Positions 45,542 through 53,758 of a DNA stretch of 64,000 bases are shown here, in pieces (positions within the stretch are counted from its first letter, which is position 1; each line of letters opens with the position of its first letter). The notes below the pieces were generated by a model. The model had not been told where the DNA came from and did no database searches. It saw nothing but the letters and a program-made list of their open reading frames with translations. The position numbers and the translations under genes were made by a program. Origin of the DNA: Hyphomicrobium sp. LHD-15 (GTDB taxonomy: Bacteria > Pseudomonadota > Alphaproteobacteria > Rhizobiales > Hyphomicrobiaceae); the NCBI RefSeq assembly GCF_031157355.1, contig NZ_JAVIFT010000003.1, forward strand, positions 265,103 through 329,102, given 5' to 3'.

Positions 45542-47119
45542 TCAACCGCCACCTGCCGCCGTTTCTTTCATCTTCTCCATTGCGTCACTGATCGTGAAGC
45601 TGTTCGGCTTCTGGATCGGCGGGAAGTCCTTGAAGGTGTCCGCCCACTTCGCTGCGATCAGGTTGATCGTTAGGACGATGTAGTCGCGGCGCATGAACCA
45701 TTCCCAATAGGTATTCGACGTGGTGTCCGCGAACTCATAGGGGTCCGTTCGCAGATTATAGAGTTTGGGAAGCCGAAGCCGAGTGAAGGGCTCTGCCCAG
45801 ACCTGCAGCGTGCCCTTGCAGCGCTGTTCCATGAACACGCATTTCCAGTTGTCGTAACGCAGCGCCATGATGTCCCCATCATCGCTGATATAGACGAACA
45901 GCTTCCGCGGGCTCTCCTTCTCCTTACCCGTCAGGTAGGACAGCAGATTGTAGCCGTCGATGTGGTTTTTGTAGGTACGGCCGCAAGCCTGATAGCCCTT
46001 CTTTGCTTTTTCCACGATGTCCGGTTCGCCGGCCATGGCGAGGAACGTCGGGAACCAGTCGTGGTGCTGGATAATCTCCTTTGAAATCTGCCCAGGCTTG
46101 ATCTTGCCCGGCCACCGCACCAGCAGGGGTATGCGGAACGCGCCTTCCCAATTCGTGTTCTTCTCGCTGCGGAACGGCGTCGTACCGCCATCCGGCCAGG
46201 TGTTGCGGTGCGGCCCGTTGTCGGTCGAATACTGGACAAACGTGTCGTCGGCGATGCCGAGTTCGTCGAGGAAATCCAGCATTTCTCCGACGTTCTTGTC
46301 GTGATCGATCATGGTGTCGTGATAGGGCGACTGCCAGCGGCCCGCCTGGCCCAAGCTGTCTTTCTTGGTATGCGTGTAAAGATGCATGTGTGTCGTGTTG
46401 AGCCACACAAACCACGGTTTGCCGTCTGCTTCGCACCGCTTGATGAAATCCTTGGCAGCCGCAACGAATTCGTCGTCGCAGGTTTCCATGCGTTTGCGAT
46501 TAAGCGGACCGGTGTCCTGGATTTTCTGCTTGCCGACCTTGCCCCACCTCGGCTCTTCAGTCGGATCGTCCTTATCGGTTGCCCAAGAGTGAATGACGCC
46601 GCGCGGTCCGAGGTTCTTGCGATAGTTCGGGAAGTCCTTCTCCGGCGGATAGTCATACATCTCCGGCTCTTCCTCGGCGTTGAGGTGGTAGAGGTTGCCG
46701 AAGAACTCGTCGAAGCCGTGATTAGTCGGCAGCATATGGTTCAAGTCGCCGAGATGGTTCTTGCCGAACTGGCCAGTCGCGTAGCCCTGGTTCTTCAATG
46801 CGCCGGCGATAGTCATAGCCTTTTCGGTCATGCCGACCGGAGCGCCGGGAATGCCGACCTTGGACAAGCCGGTGCGCAGCACGCTTTGCCCGGTGATGAA
46901 GGAAGAACGTCCTGCCGTGCAGGATTGCTCGCCGTAGCTATCGGTGAACATCATCCCTTCTTTGGCGAGGCGATCGATGTTGGGCGTCTGATAGCCCATC
47001 ACACCATGCGAATAACAACTGAGGTTCGATATGCCGATATCGTCGCCCCAGATGACGAGAATATTCGGCTTGCCTGGCTTCCCGTTCTTTTCATTTCCAC
47101 TTTTCGGCGATTTGGCCAT
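45542..47119 (-). CDS. arylsulfatase, short form
   Basis: A 525-residue type I sulfatase. The DD metal pair is in WGDDIGISN (D26/D27), and the maturation site is C67-T-A-G-R in SCTAGRSSFITG, a Cys-type site for the formylglycine-generating enzyme. STDNGPHRNTWPDGG provides the C-terminal metal ligands. A lysine-rich N terminus and no signal peptide argue for a cytoplasmic enzyme. It is not a close paralogue of the 784-residue sulfatase. Substrate unknown. Confidence 0.92.
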   Translation of the reverse strand: MAKSPKSGNEKNGKPGKPNILVIWGDDIGISNLSCYSHGVMGYQTPNIDRLAKEGMMFTDSYGEQSCTAGRSSFITGQSVLRTGLSKVGIPGAPVGMTEKAMTIAGALKNQGYATGQFGKNHLGDLNHMLPTNHGFDEFFGNLYHLNAEEEPEMYDYPPEKDFPNYRKNLGPRGVIHSWATDKDDPTEEPRWGKVGKQKIQDTGPLNRKRMETCDDEFVAAAKDFIKRCEADGKPWFVWLNTTHMHLYTHTKKDSLGQAGRWQSPYHDTMIDHDKNVGEMLDFLDELGIADDTFVQYSTDNGPHRNTWPDGGTTPFRSEKNTNWEGAFRIPLLVRWPGKIKPGQISKEIIQHHDWFPTFLAMAGEPDIVEKAKKGYQACGRTYKNHIDGYNLLSYLTGKEKESPRKLFVYISDDGDIMALRYDNWKCVFMEQRCKGTLQVWAEPFTRLRLPKLYNLRTDPYEFADTTSNTYWEWFMRRDYIVLTINLIAAKWADTFKDFPPIQKPNSFTISDAMEKMKETAAGGG

Positions 47120-47218
47120 GGGAGACTCCTGCTCATATCGTTGCCGTCCCCCCCCGTTAAAGTGCTGTCCCCGAGTTCGCTCCCCTATCGACTAGGCATG
47201 ATTGGCTCTCCTCTTTTC

Positions 47219-47698
47219 TCAGCCGAACGGGCCGACACGAAACATCATGCTGACGATGGCAACCACGCCGATGAGCAGCAGGATGATCGCGGTGATAAGG
47301 GTAAGAGAGACCGGAAATTGGCTTTGCCCATGCACGATCCCTTCCACGATCATCTCGTCGCGCTGCTCGCGCAAATGCGTCATGAACTGCACGTGATAGA
47401 TGATGCCGCCGATCAGCATCAGGATGCCGAGAGCCACCAGCGTGACGCCGAAATTACGCGCAGACCCCGCGTGCGTGATGACGCTGTGATCGCGCAATTT
47501 CTCGAACACCTGAAAGATCGTGAAACCGAACGAGATCAGCGACAGCGAGGTGCGGATCACCGACATCAACGTCCGATCCGCACTCATGCGCGTACGCTGG
47601 AAGCTCATGCCCGTGCGCCGCGACGACAGCTCCACCGAGATCTGGTCTGGGTCCGATGCGCGCGATATACGCGTGCCCTGCTCCGTGTCTCTGGTCAT
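47219..47698 (-). CDS. DUF202 membrane protein
   Basis: A 159-residue protein. The DUF202 core RTRMSADRTLMSVIRTSLSL leads into a first helix, followed by two more (about 82-104 and 130-153). The Arg-rich stretch before helix 1 is the family hallmark. Function unknown. GGAGGAT precedes the ATG, which overlaps the previous stop by four bases. Confidence 0.85.
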   Translation of the reverse strand: MTRDTEQGTRISRASDPDQISVELSSRRTGMSFQRTRMSADRTLMSVIRTSLSLISFGFTIFQVFEKLRDHSVITHAGSARNFGVTLVALGILMLIGGIIYHVQFMTHLREQRDEMIVEGIVHGQSQFPVSLTLITAIILLLIGVVAIVSMMFRVGPFG

Positions 47699-48201
47699 GG
47701 CGTCGATCCTCCGGATGAGGGAAAAAGCCATACGCGCGCGATGCGGGCCACGGGGCCTCGGAGCAGAAGATAAGGAACGAACGCCAGCGTGAGCGCGATA
47801 AGCAGCGCTTCCATCGGATAGAACGTTCCGAACACCTTGAGCTGATAGATGAGATCCATGCCGATACCGATGAGGATGATCCGCGCGGTCGCATTCAACC
47901 CCTCGCTGATCCGCTCGCCCCGTTTCCCGGACTGCGTCAGCACTGTCCAGAAATAGGGCGAGCGACCGAGCCGCGCGTCCTTCACGCCGTCATGCAGCGC
48001 TGCCACGGCGGCCATTGCCGGCTGCAGGAAGAAGCGAAACGTCATCGGTCCGCTGGCGCGCCCGGTTAGATGCTCCCACTGACGTTGCAGGCTCTCCGTC
48101 GAGATACCGTAGACAAGCGCACCCACCACAACGAAAATTGCGGCCAAGCAGCCGACAATCACCGTGAGCCTGCTGGCTCGTTGTGGCTCGTTCGTCGTCA
48201 C
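47695..48201 (-). CDS. hypothetical membrane protein
   Basis: A 168-residue protein with three likely helices (about 14-34, 104-122 and 128-148) and a soluble segment between the first two. Core residues GPMTFRFFLQPAMAAVAALHDG and LGRSPYFW look conserved, a pattern I have seen in unnamed proteins near sulfatase and DUF202 genes but cannot name. GTG start with GGGAGG six bases upstream. Stop overlaps the DUF202 start (ATGA). Confidence 0.75.
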   Translation of the reverse strand: MTTNEPQRASRLTVIVGCLAAIFVVVGALVYGISTESLQRQWEHLTGRASGPMTFRFFLQPAMAAVAALHDGVKDARLGRSPYFWTVLTQSGKRGERISEGLNATARIILIGIGMDLIYQLKVFGTFYPMEALLIALTLAFVPYLLLRGPVARIARVWLFPSSGGSTP

Positions 48202-48240
48202 GCGTGCCTCCCGCACGGTTGAACTCTCGGAGCCTTGGGA

Positions 48241-49416
48241 CTACCGCGGCAAAGCGGATCCCCAGTTCGCAAGATGGCGCCTCGACAAGTGGGATGGGGG
48301 CGGACGCACGCCGGCCCACCCGCCGGCGTGCCGAGTGTACGAAGCAACGCGATCTTCCAATCCATAGCCCCCGCCGCTCACCAGACGCAGATCGGCGTCA
48401 GTGACGTCGTACCGGTTCGGCCGAACCGTCTCATGCTTGCGCAGCACGCAACGGAAGCCGACGTGGTTGGTCGATGTATCGACGGGCTCGGGATGGCGCG
48501 CAGCTGGCCGGTAGCGGCGGCAATAGTTGGGCGCGCACAGGTGCGAGCCTCCCTTGAGCACCTTGCGGGGAATACGGATCTGCGGCTGGCAGGGATCGTA
48601 GCTCTGCTCCTCGCGCGGCCCGCGCGGGTTCTCTGGAATGCAACACGCCTTGGCCGCGTCCGCCGGATGCTTGGGCACATACCAGTCGGACGTCCACTCC
48701 CATACGTTTCCGATCATGTCGAAGATACCGTAGCCATTCGGTGGAAACGCCCGGACGGGAGACGTGCGCAGATAGCCGTCGAGCTTCAGGTTTTCATGCG
48801 GGAACTCGCCTTGCCAGGTGTTCGCCATCGGTTGGCCGCCTGGCATGAGCTCGTCGCCCCAGGCAAACTCGGCGCCGTCAAGTCCGCCGCGCGCCGCAAA
48901 CTCCCATTCGGCTTCGGTCGGCAGCGATTTTCCCGCCCACGCCGCGTAGGCTTCGGCATCCTTGTAGGCCACGTGCACGACAGGGTGGTCATCGAGCCCC
49001 TTGATCCAGCTCCCACGGCCATTGGGATGACGCCAGTTGGCACCGAAGCGAAACTCCCACCACTGCCCCCAGTCCTTGAGGTTCACGGCGCCGTCGGGCG
49101 GGTTGAACACCAGCGATCCGGGCTTGAGCATGTGAGGCAGTGCGCCGGGATAATCTTCGGCTTTCGGCGCGATCTCAGCGAAGGTGACGTACCCGGTCTC
49201 GTCCACGAAGCGGCGAAACTCCGCGTTCGTCACAGGCGCCGCATCGATCCAGAACGCGTCGACCGTCACCCGGTGAACCGGCGCCTCCTCCGGATAGTGC
49301 TTGTCGGACCCCATGGCGAACGTACCGCCGGGAAGAAACCTCATATCGTTAAAAACGTCGTTTCGCTTTGTAGCAATGCCCCACGAAACGGCAGCATCGA
49401 TCGAATCTCTTGCCAT
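48241..49416 (-). CDS. formylglycine-generating enzyme (SUMF1 family)
   Basis: A 391-residue FGE that oxidises the cysteine in CxPxR-type sulfatase motifs to formylglycine. The copper-binding cysteines are in SHLCAPNYCRRYRPAAR (C294 and C299). Other family marks are LPGGTFAMGSD, LPTEAEWEFAARGG, MIGNVWEWTSDWY and NHVGFRCV. No signal peptide, as for bacterial FGEs. About 65 residues beyond the domain end (from 326) have no counterpart I recognise. ATG at 49416 chosen because GGAGAG lies just upstream; 49428 is the alternative. First gene of the sulfatase block, so maturation enzyme and both targets should be co-expressed. Confidence 0.95.
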   Translation of the reverse strand: MARDSIDAAVSWGIATKRNDVFNDMRFLPGGTFAMGSDKHYPEEAPVHRVTVDAFWIDAAPVTNAEFRRFVDETGYVTFAEIAPKAEDYPGALPHMLKPGSLVFNPPDGAVNLKDWGQWWEFRFGANWRHPNGRGSWIKGLDDHPVVHVAYKDAEAYAAWAGKSLPTEAEWEFAARGGLDGAEFAWGDELMPGGQPMANTWQGEFPHENLKLDGYLRTSPVRAFPPNGYGIFDMIGNVWEWTSDWYVPKHPADAAKACCIPENPRGPREEQSYDPCQPQIRIPRKVLKGGSHLCAPNYCRRYRPAARHPEPVDTSTNHVGFRCVLRKHETVRPNRYDVTDADLRLVSGGGYGLEDRVASYTRHAGGWAGVRPPPSHLSRRHLANWGSALPR

Positions 49417-49578
49417 TTCACTCTCCATGGACCAGCAAGAAAAATGACGTTCAAAAAAACAACGACCGATTGATTAGTCAGAACTCAGAATGGCAATTGC
49501 CCCCGCAGAGCGAAAGCGAACGACAAACTTGAACTTAAAATCCCATTTATACGTCGTTCCGCTCATGCAGCGTTTCTC

Positions 49579-49893
49579 TCATCCCATCATGTAGAGAAAA
49601 GCCAACCCAAGCACTGCGATCGGCCCCACCGCTGCAAGACAGATGGAAACCGCCATCGTCTTGAGGGCGTGCACGCGCGCGGGCTCGCCTGTGCTCGTCA
49701 GGGCAACGGTTTCGGGCTCACTGCGAGGAATTGGTTTCGATACGCCGATAGGGCGTTGAAATGCGCGTCTTTCGCGGAAAAACGATGAGCGGGATGGAAG
49801 AGTGAGCTGCGGAGACACCTCGCAACTCATGGGCACGCATTCCACGCGGGCACCGACCCGCTCGGGAATGGAAGAAATTTGAACAGCACACAT
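49579..49893 (-). CDS. small single-helix membrane protein
   Basis: A 104-residue protein: about 75 polar residues, Pro/Arg/Ser-rich, then one C-terminal helix (TMAVSICLAAVGPIAVLG) ending in MMG. GGAG lies nine bases upstream of the ATG. No family recognised. It precedes the formylglycine-generating enzyme on the same strand by about 160 bases and might be transcribed with it. Confidence 0.5.
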   Translation of the reverse strand: MCAVQISSIPERVGARVECVPMSCEVSPQLTLPSRSSFFRERRAFQRPIGVSKPIPRSEPETVALTSTGEPARVHALKTMAVSICLAAVGPIAVLGLAFLYMMG

Positions 49894-50369
49894 TTGCCAG
49901 CTCCAATTCGCTGGTTTGCGTAGCTGCGGCCCCGTCTAATCCATGTGAAGCTGAGGCTGTAAGTATATTAAGTCAACAAAAATTTGTGCGCATACGCCGA
50001 AAGTCAGAAACGGATTTAATCGCGCAGAACTCAATTCATTAATCTCAATGGATGTGCCCGCACTGCAACAAATAGAGCGAAAGAATCTTGTATGCTCTCT
50101 CGGTGCGAATTTTTGGCGACGAGCGATCGTTGCTCTTTAGGCATTGATAAGAGTTGCAACACAACGCGTTCGCCGGTCAAAACGGGGCGCCGATGCAGAA
50201 TTCGCCGGAATTTCTCTCGACACCGAACATCCTTGCTGCGCCGCACGCGCCGTCACGCGCCATACACACGCGCAAGCTCGCGAAAAATGAGCCCACACCG
50301 GCCCTCTCCCTAATCAACGTTCCGTTTCAGGACGAACCGAAACCAGTCCATCGATCGGGAGAAATCTCC
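49894..50369. other. AT-richer divergent promoter region
   Basis: 476 bases. The stretch 49960-50060 is clearly less GC-rich than the rest of the window, with several TTAAT/ATTAA steps, and should hold the promoters for the leftward block and the rightward outer-membrane protein. No reliable box was identified and short frames have no family motif. Confidence 0.45.
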
Positions 50370-51395
50370 ATGCTGAAATCGCTGAGATCGAGTCTGGCTC
50401 TCACATTGATCGCCGCGTGCGCCGGCGCTTCGGGCTCACAAACGGCTTTTGCTGCAGAAAACGCTGCTGGCATTTATCTTCTCGGCGCAAAAACCGCGAT
50501 GGCGGGCTACGTGCCCCCGCCGGGCACCTATGTCACCGACGTCAACTACTACTATTCCGGCAGCGCCGGCGGACAGGCCGCCGTCGGCATCGCGCTTCGC
50601 CAAACCGGCGCACTGCTCGACATCCAGGCCGACGTCAGCATCGACGCGCAGGCCTACATCAATGCGCCGATCGCGCTGTGGATCGCGCCTGAGAAAGTCC
50701 TTGGAGGCAACGTCGGCTTCGGCGTCATGGTCCCCGTCGGCCGCAAGAAGGTCGAGATCGGCCTCGACACGTTTGCGCAAATCACGCTGCCGAACGGCAC
50801 CGTCATCGACGCAAACCGCAGCTTCGATTTCGACGACGCCTCGACCAAGTTCGGCGATCCGCTCCTCAACGCGCTCCTCGGCTGGCACCAGGGGAATTGG
50901 CATTGGACGGTCGGTGCCCTCCTCAACGTGCCGATCGGCCAATGGGACACCGACAGCATCACCAATCTTTCATTCAATCACTGGGGTCTCGATACCACTG
51001 CCGCCGTAACCTGGCTCGATCCCGCCAAGGGCCACGAGATCTCCGTAGCCGCAGGCTTCACGTTCAACTGGGAGAACCCGGCGACAGACTATCGGACGGG
51101 AACCGAGTTCCACGTCGAATGGGCGCTGATCCAGCACCTCTCGAAGACGTTCACGATCGGCATTTCCGGCTACCACTATCAGCAAGTCACCGGCGACAGC
51201 GGCTCAGGCGCGAGGCTCGGCGACTTCGAAGGTCGTGTGACCGCCATCGGTCCGGTCATGACCTACACCTTCGAGTGCGGAAAAATCCCGGTCACGACCC
51301 AGCTCGAATGGATGCACGAGTTCGATGTCAAAAACCGCGCCGAGGGCGACATGGGCCTGCTCAACATCTCGATACCCCTGTCGATCGGTCATTGA
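50370..51395 (+). CDS. SphA/MetA-pathway outer-membrane protein
   Basis: A 341-residue protein with a signal peptide (about 1-28, ending TAFAAEN). The mature part begins AAGIYLLGAKTAMAGYVPPPGTYV and continues with alternating aromatic beta strands, the layout of the Phenol_MetA_deg/SphA-like outer-membrane family, thought to be channels or receptors for aromatic compounds. The ATG at 50370 has GGAG ten bases upstream; a longer open frame from 50154 lacks signal-peptide features. It could bring in the sulfated or aromatic substrate of the neighbouring sulfatase block (inference). Confidence 0.85.
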   Translation: MLKSLRSSLALTLIAACAGASGSQTAFAAENAAGIYLLGAKTAMAGYVPPPGTYVTDVNYYYSGSAGGQAAVGIALRQTGALLDIQADVSIDAQAYINAPIALWIAPEKVLGGNVGFGVMVPVGRKKVEIGLDTFAQITLPNGTVIDANRSFDFDDASTKFGDPLLNALLGWHQGNWHWTVGALLNVPIGQWDTDSITNLSFNHWGLDTTAAVTWLDPAKGHEISVAAGFTFNWENPATDYRTGTEFHVEWALIQHLSKTFTIGISGYHYQQVTGDSGSGARLGDFEGRVTAIGPVMTYTFECGKIPVTTQLEWMHEFDVKNRAEGDMGLLNISIPLSIGH

Positions 51396-51666
51396 TCACC
51401 CTTCAGCCCAATTGGCCCGAAGCGCAGTCGCCCCGCAAAAGTCGCGCGGCCGCTCCTAATAATCCTCTCCGGCTCCTGCTTGGTGACCGAGAGCCACCGT
51501 CGCCCTGACGGGAAATCTGGCCGCACCCCTTGCAGGCCTCGGCGCCGATCCGCGGCCTGCCGCACTTTTGTTGCACCGCGAGCTGCCTAAAACGAATTTT
51601 GCCATCTTTTGGCCCGACGTTTCCGGGCTATGCTCCGCCGACCAACAAAGGCCATCGGGGGCTCGA

Positions 51667-53622
51667 TTGCTTCACGCGCGCCAAGCCGCTGCCGCTATCA
51701 CGGCCCTCCTTCTTCTGGCCGCGGGGAGCGCTTTCGTCTCCATCGATACCGCGCAAGCCAAAGATCCCTCCGACGGCTGCGAGCTGGCGGCCGATCTCGC
51801 CGTTCTGTCCGCTCCCCTTGCGCCATGGAAAGGCGCGCCATTGCGCGTGCTGGTCGCAACCGACAAGGCGCACAAGGGTGAGCTGTCGCTGATCGCACCG
51901 GACGGAACCGTCGCCGCCAAATCGACCGAACAACTCGGTGGCCCACCCTATTCTTGGATCGTCGAGGTCGCGCAGCCCGCCGCCGGAAAATGGAAAGCAA
52001 CCCTCACCCGCGAACAGGCTCCCACGGAATGCCGCGCGATCACCCGCGAGATCGAAGTGCGCCGCACGCAAGCCGCCGCGCCGCGCCAGGCAGCCGGAAG
52101 CGTGTGGCCGATCCGCCTGGCCTGGAACCGCACGACGGAGAACCTCTACTCCGCATGGATCGAGAAACTGTTCGACGCGCCGGTCGAGCAGGCGCTGTCA
52201 TGGCCCGCCCTGCATGACGTTCTCCGCGATCGCTCGCGCAATCTCCTGTTCAACTATCTCGGCCTGCGCGAGGACGAGAAGGGGCTGATCATCCGCCCCG
52301 ATTGCGCTGACCTCCCCTATTTCCTCCGCGCCTACTTCTCATTCAAGATGGGTCTGCCGTTCGGATACACGAAGTGCACCCGTGGCAGCGGCGGCAAGGC
52401 GCCCAAGTGCACCCAATGGTGGAATATCCAGAAGGAGGAGCCACCGCCCGCGCCGCCTCCGCAGGAAGTCGCCTCCGGCGGTGGACTGTTCGGGATCTTC
52501 GATGCACCGGCCGCCCCGCCCTCCGCGCTCAAACTTCCGCCTAAGCCGCAAGGCCTCGTACCGGGCTTCGGCTACTACCTGCGCACCACCGTCGCCAACG
52601 CCGTCCATTCCGGCAACGGACGCACAGCGGCCGATGACGACGACACGGATTACTATCCCGTGCCGCTCACGCAGGACGCCCTCCGCCCCGGCACGGTCTA
52701 CGCCGATCCCTACGGGCACCTGCTCGTCCTGACCCGGCGCATAGCCCAGACCGAAGCCGGCGCTGGCGTCTTCCTCGCCGTCGACGGGCAGCCGGACGGC
52801 ACCGTGGCGCGCAAACGCTTCTGGCGCGGCAATTTCCTGTTCGCGCAGGACCCGGCACTCGGCAGTCCTGGCTTCAAGCGCTTCCGGCCTGTCTTGCGTG
52901 AAAAGGGCAGCCTGCGGCGCCTCGCCAACGCCGAGATCGCGCGGCATCCCGAGTACGGCGATTTCTCGCTCGATCAATCGAAGCTCGGCATGGAGGAGTT
53001 CTACGACCGGATGGACGAGGTGATGTCGCCGGCGCCGCTCGATCCCGAACGCGCGATCAAAGAGGCGATCACCTCACTCGAGGAGCAGGTCAACACCCGC
53101 GTCAACTCGGTCGAGAACGGACGCAAATATCAGGTTGGCAGCGGCGCCGAGGTTGCGATCCCGGATGGCGCGTCGATCTTCGAGACAACAGGCGCCTGGG
53201 AGGATTTCGCAACCCCCTCGCGCGATCTGCGCCTCCTCATCGCCATCGACGTCGTCCGCGGTTTCCCGGATCGCGTCGCCCGGCGCTCCGAGCGCTATGC
53301 GATGCCTAAGGACAAGAGCGTCGCCGACGTGAAAGCCCAGCTCGAAGGCGTGCTCGCCAGCGAGCTCGCCGCGCGCAAGTTCTCCTACACACGCACCGAC
53401 GGCTCCGCATGGACGCTGACCCTCAAGGACGTCACCGACCGCACCGAAACTTTGGAGATGGCCTACAACGTCAACGATTGCGTCGAGCTTCGCTGGGGCG
53501 CTCCGGCCAGCACCGACGAGAGCGCAACTTGCAAGCGGCGCGCATCCGCCGCCCAGCGCGCTAAAATGGACGGCGACTATCGCGTTTGGTTCCGCGAGCG
53601 GCGCCGCCCGCCACGCCCCTAG
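51667..53622 (+). CDS. large secreted protein of unknown function
   Basis: A 651-residue protein with an N-terminal hydrophobic signal (about 3-30, ending DTAQA). After an Ig-like stretch (about 30-125) comes a region with RPDCADLPYFLRAYF (C213) and a later DPYGHLLVLTRR (H351); the Cys, then His with preceding D/G, resembles papain-like NlpC/P60 or CHAP active sites, but no family is certain. Two further cysteines (CTRG, KCTQW) follow C213. A Pro-rich linker (about 258-300) interrupts it. The TTG at 51667 is preferred for GGGGG upstream and the signal peptide; an earlier TTG at 51568 also fits. Confidence 0.65.
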   Translation: MLHARQAAAAITALLLLAAGSAFVSIDTAQAKDPSDGCELAADLAVLSAPLAPWKGAPLRVLVATDKAHKGELSLIAPDGTVAAKSTEQLGGPPYSWIVEVAQPAAGKWKATLTREQAPTECRAITREIEVRRTQAAAPRQAAGSVWPIRLAWNRTTENLYSAWIEKLFDAPVEQALSWPALHDVLRDRSRNLLFNYLGLREDEKGLIIRPDCADLPYFLRAYFSFKMGLPFGYTKCTRGSGGKAPKCTQWWNIQKEEPPPAPPPQEVASGGGLFGIFDAPAAPPSALKLPPKPQGLVPGFGYYLRTTVANAVHSGNGRTAADDDDTDYYPVPLTQDALRPGTVYADPYGHLLVLTRRIAQTEAGAGVFLAVDGQPDGTVARKRFWRGNFLFAQDPALGSPGFKRFRPVLREKGSLRRLANAEIARHPEYGDFSLDQSKLGMEEFYDRMDEVMSPAPLDPERAIKEAITSLEEQVNTRVNSVENGRKYQVGSGAEVAIPDGASIFETTGAWEDFATPSRDLRLLIAIDVVRGFPDRVARRSERYAMPKDKSVADVKAQLEGVLASELAARKFSYTRTDGSAWTLTLKDVTDRTETLEMAYNVNDCVELRWGAPASTDESATCKRRASAAQRAKMDGDYRVWFRERRRPPRP

Positions 53623-53758
53623 ACCATGATTGTCCCACCAAGAACAAACATTGTCGCGGTTCTGTTCGCTGTCCGCGCGGACATTACGACGGCGCCATTT
53701 GCAAGCCCCCGTGCACATATGCGCCGTCTGTAAGCCTTCCTACGCGACGCTCCCAACT

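Noticed and set aside
50154..50369. N-terminal extension of the SphA-like protein by 72 residues
   Set aside because: The extension lacks hydrophobic signal features and a ribosome binding site; the ATG at 50370 gives a proper signal peptide.
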